From a bacterium (GTDB lineage Bacteria; CG2-30-53-67; CG2-30-70-394): 28,213 nt of DNA. Each line of letters starts with the position of its first letter. The first letter of the stretch is position 1. The position numbers were made by a program, and so were the translations under genes. The stretch spans positions 1 to 28,213 of the forward strand of contig JAJRSX010000020.1 of assembly GCA_024278555.1 (NCBI GenBank). The letters are read 5' to 3'. Shown here piece by piece: positions 22,665-28,213 of the stretch. The notes under the pieces were generated by a model. That model saw only the letters and a program-made list of their open reading frames with translations. It was not told the origin of the DNA and ran no database searches.

Positions 22665-23141
22665 ATGAATGGGACACCTCGATCTTCTCCCGGTCGTGAC
22701 CCGTGGCTGTGGCTCGCGGTGGGGTTCGGCAGCGGCCTGGTGCCGTTCGCGCCGGGCACCGCCGGGTCGCTCGTCGCCGCCGCCGCCTACCTTGGGCTCG
22801 GCCGCCTCGCCTGGCCGGTGCAGGTGGCGGCGATCGTACTGGTGAGCCTCCTGGGCACGGTGGCCGCGGCGCGGGCGGAGCGGCTGTGGGGGGAGGATCC
22901 GGGGCGGGTGGTGGTCGACGAGGTGGCGGGCCAGTGGCTCGCCCTCGTCGCTCTGCCGCCGACCTGGGGGTGGATCGTCGCCGGCCTCCTCCTCTTCCGC
23001 CTCTTCGACATCACCAAGCCGCCGCCGTGCCGGCGGCTGGAGCGGCTCGGAGGCGGCCTCGGGGTGATGGCCGACGACCTCGCCGCCGGCGGCTACGCGC
23101 GGCTCATCCTTCTGGTCGCGGCGTTTGTGTGGGCCGGCTAG
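22665..23141 (+). CDS. pgpA: Phosphatidylglycerophosphatase A
   Basis: 158 aa from the ATG at 22665. It removes the phosphate of phosphatidylglycerol phosphate in the inner membrane to make phosphatidylglycerol. Family motifs: GSGLVPFAPGTAGSLVAAAA (about residues 23-42), VVVDEVAGQWLALVALPP (acidic catalytic residues, about 83-100), LFRLFDITKPPP (about 110-121), and GVMADDLAAGGYA near the C-terminus. Three or four hydrophobic segments are visible. The start was chosen by family length; the open frame extends about 46 codons upstream without PgpA character, and no clear Shine-Dalgarno sequence precedes the ATG. pncC and rnhA follow on the same strand after a REP-like element. Confidence 0.92.
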   Translation: MNGTPRSSPGRDPWLWLAVGFGSGLVPFAPGTAGSLVAAAAYLGLGRLAWPVQVAAIVLVSLLGTVAAARAERLWGEDPGRVVVDEVAGQWLALVALPPTWGWIVAGLLLFRLFDITKPPPCRRLERLGGGLGVMADDLAAGGYARLILLVAAFVWAG

Positions 23142-23201
23142 TCCGTTCGCTCCGGGCTACGGGCGAGCATGGCGACAGAAGATGAAGAGCACCTCGGGTC
23201 G

Positions 23202-23299
23202 GTAGGAGCGAGCTCCCGCTCGCGATCGGGGCCGAAGGCCCCGCCCGCCCCCCGATCTGAAGATGGGGCCGGTATCGCCGGCGGGAGCCGGCTTTTACC
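23202..23299. repeat. REP-like inverted pair, copy C
   Basis: Left arm GTAGGAGCGAGCTCCCGCTC plus GCGATC (23202-23227); right arm, read on the - strand, GGTAAAAGCCGGCTCCCGCC plus GGCGATACC (ending at 23299). Between them lie GGGGCC GAA GGCCCC and further short palindromes. The left arm matches the end of copy B (TAGGAGCGGGCTCCCGGTCG). It sits between pgpA and pncC. Confidence 0.75.
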
Positions 23300-23387
23300 G
23301 AGGCTCCGGTGCGTGTGGCGCCGGGGTGCGGGTGCATGGATGGTCGCCTCTCTGCCCCCCTCCCCGCGATGTGGAACAATGCACCCG

Positions 23388-23891
23388 ATGAGCCTCTCCG
23401 CCTCCGACCCTACCGCTCCCGCTGTCGCCCTGGTGGCAGCCCTCACCGGGGCGGGCCGGTGGTTGGCGGTGGCCGAGTCGTGCAGCGGCGGCCTCCTGGC
23501 GGCGGCGATCACCGACGTGGCGGGGGCCTCGCGCTGCTTCCACGGCGGGGTGGTGAGCTACGCCAACCAGGCCAAGGCCGGGTGGCTCGGGGTCGACCTC
23601 GCCCTCATCGATGCCCACGGCGCGGTGAGCCCGGAGGTGGCCGAGGCGATGGTCGCCGGGCTGCTCGCCACCACCCCGGCCGACCTTGCCTGCGCGATCA
23701 CCGGCATCGCCGGCCCCGGCGGCGGGACCGCGGAGAAGCCGGTGGGGCTGGTCTACATCGGCATCGGCGACGCAGGCGGGGTGGCGGTCCACCGGTGCCA
23801 CTTTGACGGTGATCGCGCCGCGGTGCGTGCGGCCACCGTTGACCGTGCCCTGGCGCTGCTCCTGGCGTGCGTTTCAGGGGGCGCGGCGTGA
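23388..23891 (+). CDS. pncC: Nicotinamide-nucleotide amidohydrolase (CinA C-terminal domain type)
   Basis: 167 aa from the ATG at 23388; another ATG at 23379 is equally possible, and neither has a strong Shine-Dalgarno sequence. The enzyme converts nicotinamide mononucleotide to nicotinate mononucleotide in NAD recycling. Motifs: [20 protein letters not shown] with the catalytic Ser (about residues 28-47), [34 protein letters not shown], and [20 protein letters not shown] (about 104-123). It is the stand-alone C-terminal domain without the N-terminal MoaB-like half of full CinA. Its stop overlaps the rnhA GTG, so the two are coupled. Confidence 0.93.
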   Translation: MSLSASDPTAPAVALVAALTGAGRWLAVAESCSGGLLAAAITDVAGASRCFHGGVVSYANQAKAGWLGVDLALIDAHGAVSPEVAEAMVAGLLATTPADLACAITGIAGPGGGTAEKPVGLVYIGIGDAGGVAVHRCHFDGDRAAVRAATVDRALALLLACVSGGAA

Positions 23892-24325
23892 GCGGCCGGG
23901 TGGTCGAGGCGTTCACCGACGGCGGCTGTCGCGGCAACCCCGGGCCGGGGGGCTGGGGGGCGGTCCTGCGCTACAACGACACGGAGAAGGAGCTCTTTGG
24001 CGGCGAGCCCCACACGACCAACAATCGGATGGAGCTGATGGCGGCGATCGCCGCCCTGGAGGCGCTGAAGCGGCCGTGCCGGGTGGTGGTGACCACCGAC
24101 TCCACCTACGTGAAGCAGGGGATCACCCAATGGATCGCCCGGTGGCGGCGCAACGGCTGGCGGACCGCCGGCCGTAAGCCGGTGAATAACGTCGACCTGT
24201 GGCAGCGCCTCGACGAGGCCGCCGCCCGCCACCAGGTCGAGTGGCGGTGGGTGAAGGGCCACGCCGGCCACCCGGAGAACGAGCGCGCCGACGCCCTCGC
24301 CAACAAGGCGATGGACCGGTTGTGA
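23888..24325 (+). CDS. rnhA: Ribonuclease HI
   Basis: 145 aa from the GTG at 23888, which overlaps the pncC stop as GTGA; a G-rich run about 8 nt upstream can serve as ribosome site. It cleaves the RNA strand of RNA-DNA hybrids. All active-site motifs are present: the first Asp in [21 protein letters not shown], the Glu in [16 protein letters not shown], the Asp in [15 protein letters not shown], and the last Asp in [13 protein letters not shown]. The basic handle region ([20 protein letters not shown]) is present as in the E. coli enzyme. Length is normal. It converges with cspA; the gap holds several hairpins. Confidence 0.95.
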   Translation: MSGRVVEAFTDGGCRGNPGPGGWGAVLRYNDTEKELFGGEPHTTNNRMELMAAIAALEALKRPCRVVVTTDSTYVKQGITQWIARWRRNGWRTAGRKPVNNVDLWQRLDEAAARHQVEWRWVKGHAGHPENERADALANKAMDRL

Positions 24326-24328
24326 CCG

Positions 24329-24363
24329 AGCCCGCACCGGATTCCCGGTGTGAAATGCGGGCT
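24329..24363. repeat. Two-stage hairpin just after rnhA
   Basis: Outer stem AGCCCGCA/TGCGGGCT encloses the inner stem CACCGG/CCGGTG. It starts 4 nt after the rnhA stop and has no T-run on the + strand, so it may be an RNA end-protecting or factor-assisted stop element. Confidence 0.45.
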
Positions 24364-24369
24364 AGCCCG

Positions 24370-24407
24370 AAAAAAAACGGGCTGCCCCGCCGAAGCGGGA
24401 CAGCCCG
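24370..24407 (-). terminator. Intrinsic terminator of cspA
   Basis: Read on the - strand, CGGGCTG/CAGCCCG and CCCGC/GCGGG stems close on a 4-nt loop and are followed at once by eight T residues (eight A at 24370-24377 on the + strand). It lies about 30 bp past the cspA stop. Confidence 0.9.
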
Positions 24408-24435
24408 TGGTCCTTCGGGCCTACGTATCAGGCTG

Positions 24436-24642
24436 CTAGAGCTTGACGACGTTCTCGGCTGCCGGACCCTTCTGGCCATCGACCACGTCGAACTCGACAT
24501 TGTCGCCCTCGCTCAGGCTGCGAAAGCCCTCGCCCTGGATGGCGGAGTGGTGGACGAAGCAGTCCTTCTCACCCCCTTCGGGGGTGATGAAACCGAACCC
24601 CTTGCTGTCGTTGAACCACTTCACCGTTCCTTTGGTACGCAT
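24436..24642 (-). CDS. cspA: Cold-shock domain protein (CspA family)
   Basis: 68 aa from the second of two adjacent ATG codons (24642), which is 7 nt from AAGGAG; starting at 24645 adds one Met. It is a single OB-fold cold-shock domain that binds single-stranded RNA and DNA. RNP1 is KGFGFI (about residues 15-20), RNP2 is DCFVHHSAI (about 27-35), after the opening [16 protein letters not shown]. Val is replaced by Cys in the usual VFVH motif. The sequence ends [20 protein letters not shown]. The 269-bp upstream spacer contains clustered palindromes and may encode a long leader, as for cold-shock genes. Whether it is cold-induced cannot be told. Confidence 0.95.
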   Translation of the reverse strand: MRTKGTVKWFNDSKGFGFITPEGGEKDCFVHHSAIQGEGFRSLSEGDNVEFDVVDGQKGPAAENVVKL

Positions 24643-24811
24643 CATCCTGCTCCTTCACTGTGGCTGCATCGGCGCCCGGGTGACCCGTGGCGGCCGACTG
24701 GCCGAGACGCGCGGACAAGAACCCCCGCGCTGGGCTTCGTGGCAGAGGTGCCACAAGGGAAAATGGGTTGCGGCCCAACGCTCCGGGCCGTCTGATCGAT
24801 CGAGAAAGTTA

Positions 24812-24838
24812 CCACCTGGGTGGCCCGACACCGTGTCG
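24812..24838. promoter_or_regulatory. Clustered short palindromes upstream of cspA
   Basis: CCACC TG GGTGG (24812-24823) and CGACAC C GTGTCG (24826-24838) lie side by side, with GATCGATCGA about 20 bp away on the cspA side. They may be operator sites or leader hairpins of cspA; no convincing -35/-10 pair was found. Confidence 0.3.
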
Positions 24839-24911
24839 AGCACGAAACAGCGTCGCCGAATCGCTTCCCCTGGTCAACCAGCGTCTCTGCGCGGGGCCGC
24901 CCTCCGGTAGC

Positions 24912-25529
24912 CTACGCCCGTGGCCGCGGCGTGATCCGGTACGGCGCCCCGGCGTCGGCGAAGAGGCGGCGCAGGAGCGGGATGCAGAGGCCGATGATGT
25001 TGGTGAACGACCCCTCCCAGCCGGCCACCAGCCGCCGTCCCTCCCCCTGGACCGCATAGGCGCCGGCCTTGTCCAGGGGCTCCCCGCCGGCGACGTAGGC
25101 TCCGATCTCGTCCGGGCGAAGCCAGCGGAAGCGGACCGCGGTGGTCTCTACCCCCACCTGCCACATGCCGTCGCGGCCGACCGCCAGCCCCCCGACCACC
25201 CGGTGGGTGTGGCCCGACAGTTGGGCAAGCATGCGGCGGGCGTCGGCGGGGGAGGTCGGCTTGCCGAGGATCCGGTCACCGAGGGCGACCACCGTGTCGC
25301 CGGCGACCACCCACCGGCCCGGGTAGCCGGCCGCCACCGCCTCCCCCTTCTCGCGTGCCAGACGGGCGACGCGTCCCTCTACGGTCTCGTTCGGGAGGGC
25401 CTCTTCCGGGTGGTCGGAGGGGACCACCACGCACGCCACCCCCGCCTCGGTGAGCAGGGAGAGCCGTCGCGGAGAGGCGGAAGCGAGGATGAGAGGGGGT
25501 AAAGAAAAGTGGTTTGGGGGGGTTGCCAT
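24912..25529 (-). CDS. maf: Maf-family nucleoside triphosphate pyrophosphatase
   Basis: 205 aa. Maf proteins hydrolyse non-canonical or pyrimidine nucleoside triphosphates to monophosphates. Motifs: LILASASPRRLSLL (about residues 13-26), AGDTVVALGDRILGKP with catalytic Asp78 (76-91), LSGHTHRVVGGLAV, and GEPLDKAGAYAVQGEG (about 153-168), followed by GSFTNIIGLCIPLLRRLF. The ATG at 25529 is in the -35/-10 spacer of the probable groES promoter, so the two genes are divergent with overlapping control DNA; CIRCE begins 24 bp away and HrcA binding could affect both. No clear Shine-Dalgarno sequence precedes the start. The C-terminus ends ITPRPRA. Confidence 0.93.
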   Translation of the reverse strand: MATPPNHFSLPPLILASASPRRLSLLTEAGVACVVVPSDHPEEALPNETVEGRVARLAREKGEAVAAGYPGRWVVAGDTVVALGDRILGKPTSPADARRMLAQLSGHTHRVVGGLAVGRDGMWQVGVETTAVRFRWLRPDEIGAYVAGGEPLDKAGAYAVQGEGRRLVAGWEGSFTNIIGLCIPLLRRLFADAGAPYRITPRPRA

Positions 25530-25551
25530 GACGGATGAGTGTTCCTAGCTT
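25523..25551 (+). promoter_or_regulatory. Probable sigma-70-type promoter of groESL
   Basis: TTGCCA (five of six -35 bases) and TAGCTT (-10) are separated by exactly 17 bp. Transcription would begin inside or just before CIRCE, the usual arrangement for HrcA-repressed operons. The promoter overlaps the maf start codon on the other strand. Confidence 0.5.
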
Positions 25552-25552
25552 G

Positions 25553-25579
25553 TTAGCACTCGCCCCTGGTGAGTGCTAA
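25553..25579. promoter_or_regulatory. CIRCE operator (HrcA binding site)
   Basis: TTAGCACTC, a 9-nt spacer (GCCCCTGGT), then GAGTGCTAA: a perfect match to the CIRCE consensus. It lies 60 bp before the groES start. HrcA binds it when GroEL is free and releases it after heat stress. No hrcA gene is in the window. Confidence 0.97.
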
Positions 25580-25639
25580 GTGGCGCCCGGACGGCCGGGT
25601 CGCGCATTCAACCATTCCACCCTATTTGGAGGAAGCACC

Positions 25640-25915
25640 ATGCTCAAACCGTTGGGAGATCGTCTCTTTGTCGAGTACAGCGCCGCGGTGGAGAAGACCG
25701 CGGGGGGGATCTACATCCCCGATTCCGCCAAGGAGAAGCCCCAGGAGGGCGTGGTCCTGGCCGTGGGCAAGGACGTTGAGGAGGTGAAGGCGGGCGACCG
25801 GGTGATCTTCGGCAAGTACTCGCCGGACAAGATCACGATGGACGGCACCGAGTACGCGGTGATCAAGGAGGACGACGTGATGGGTGTCATCGTCTCCGGC
25901 AAGAAAAAGAAGTAA
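25640..25915 (+). CDS. groES: Co-chaperonin GroES
   Basis: 91 aa from the ATG at 25640, with GGAGG 7 nt upstream. It caps the GroEL ring. Seen: LKPLGDRLFVEYS at the start, the mobile loop EKTAGGIYIPDSAKEKPQEG (about residues 19-38), VVLAVGKDVEEVKAGDRVIF, and the C-terminal strand EDDVMGVIVSG with a KKKK tail. The roof-loop region between VGKD and GDRVIF is about 7 residues shorter than in the usual 95-97-aa proteins. It lies 60 bp upstream of groEL in one operon under CIRCE. Confidence 0.96.
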   Translation: MLKPLGDRLFVEYSAAVEKTAGGIYIPDSAKEKPQEGVVLAVGKDVEEVKAGDRVIFGKYSPDKITMDGTEYAVIKEDDVMGVIVSGKKKK

Positions 25916-25954
25916 GGCGCCTCCGCCCCCTGTCGTTTAGCAATCAACCACTGA

Positions 25955-27634
<1,680 letters not shown>

Positions 27635-27658
27635 CCCACGCCCCGACCCGCTGGACCA

Positions 27659-27696
27659 ACGGCCCCTCGTGCGTTGCACGGGGGGCCGTTTTTTTT
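27659..27696 (+). terminator. Intrinsic terminator of groESL
   Basis: A 14-bp stem (ACGGCCCCTCGTGC with GCACGGGGGGCCGT, one G-T pair) closes on loop GTT and is followed directly by eight T residues. It lies 25 bp after the groEL stop. Confidence 0.95.
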
Positions 27697-28213
27697 GGGG
27701 CTCTCAGCGAACGGCAACCCAGGCTTGGCGTTGGCGGCGGTTGCAGGGGCACCGCCGCCGGGAGTTCGCCTGGCACGGGGGGCCGTCTCCCCACCATCGT
27801 CGGGTGGATCCTCGCGCAGCGAGGCGGAGGACGGCGGGGAGGGGGAGGCAGGCGGGGGGGGGAGGGGCCGCCGGTGGTGGACCGGGGGATGGCGGGGCCG
27901 GGAAGGCCATTTGAGCCACGGAATCCACGGAAAGACACGGAAGGGAAGCGAGTCACGGGCAGAGGCGTCGCCGGTGGTGAAGACCAGGGGACGGCGGGCG
28001 CCTGGAAGGCAGGGCTCACCGCGAAGACGCCAAGGGCGCGAAGACCACGAAGGGGAACAGGTCAACGCAAAGGCGCAAGGGGGGGGGACAGCAGTAGAAA
28101 GTAGGAAGTATACAGGGGGAGGCAGGGCGGGTGGGGATGGCGTCGACGGTGGTGGCCGGGGGGGCGTGCCAAGTGGGTGTTTCAACGCCAAGGCGCAAAG
28201 GCAGCAGGGTGCA
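27697..28213. repeat. Gene-free region with several repeat arrays
   Basis: No gene is recognised to the window end. Arrays: GAGCCACGGAATCCACGG continuing with AAAGACACGGAAG (27914-27944); ACCGCGAAGACGCCAAGGGC followed by GCGAAGACCACGAAGG (28018-28053); GTCAACGCAAAGGCGCAAGG (28061-28080); AGTAGAAAGTAGGAAGTA (28093-28110); TTCAACGCCAAGGCGCAAAG (28181-28200). These are the same words seen at 6155, 8881, 11577-11790 and 21989. Confidence 0.7.

Noticed and set aside
22024-22668. 214-codon frame on the + strand before pgpA, and - strand frames in the same stretch
   Set aside because: No recognisable domain, odd residue composition, no ribosome site; treated as spacer.

Overview
The window reads as the chromosome of a GC-rich, Gram-negative bacterium, probably a member of Pseudomonadota in the broad sense. 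Support comes from lipid A synthesis (LpxH), PgpA, a DksA-type zinc-finger protein, a CIRCE-controlled groESL operon, frequent GTG starts and REP-like palindromes. I cannot name a genus from the sequence.

Layout. 1-4.3 kb is a polyphosphate block: the start of a phosphofructokinase gene, ppk1, the orphaned 3' end of a CYTH-domain gene, and a double-domain PPK2 (polyphosphate:AMP phosphotransferase). 4.3-6.1 kb holds a 5'-truncated PIN (VapC-like) gene and two tandem, divergent RsmE-family rRNA methyltransferases. 6.1-11.5 kb carries housekeeping genes (a B12-binding radical SAM protein, aroK, aroE, a DksA domain with a histone-H1-like lysine-rich arm, lpxH) separated by repeat-filled spacers.

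11.9-22.1 kb is an accessory, defence-like island. It contains a Type III-like restriction-modification operon (PD-(D/E)XK nuclease-like protein, Mod, Res), a divergently transcribed KAP P-loop NTPase, and a compact three-gene cassette: HD phosphohydrolase, YwgA-like protein and a small very basic protein. Base composition drops visibly in the middle of mod and in the nuclease gene, as expected for acquired or recombined DNA. The HD/YwgA/basic-protein cassette is my best candidate for an undescribed system.

22.7-28.2 kb returns to core genes: pgpA, pncC and rnhA on the + strand, cspA and maf on the - strand, then groES-groEL behind a perfect CIRCE operator and followed by a strong intrinsic terminator.

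Spacers carry three kinds of dispersed repeat: about 80-100 bp REP-like palindromes (TAGGAGCGGGCTCCCG type), degenerate arrays of 10-12 bp words (ACGCAAAGGCGCAAAGACGC, CACGAAGG and CGCAGAGG types), and AGTAGAAAGTAGAAAG arrays. Several abut genes so closely that they supply stop codons (aroE, lpxH, the DksA-like gene) or the whole 5' leader (HD gene).
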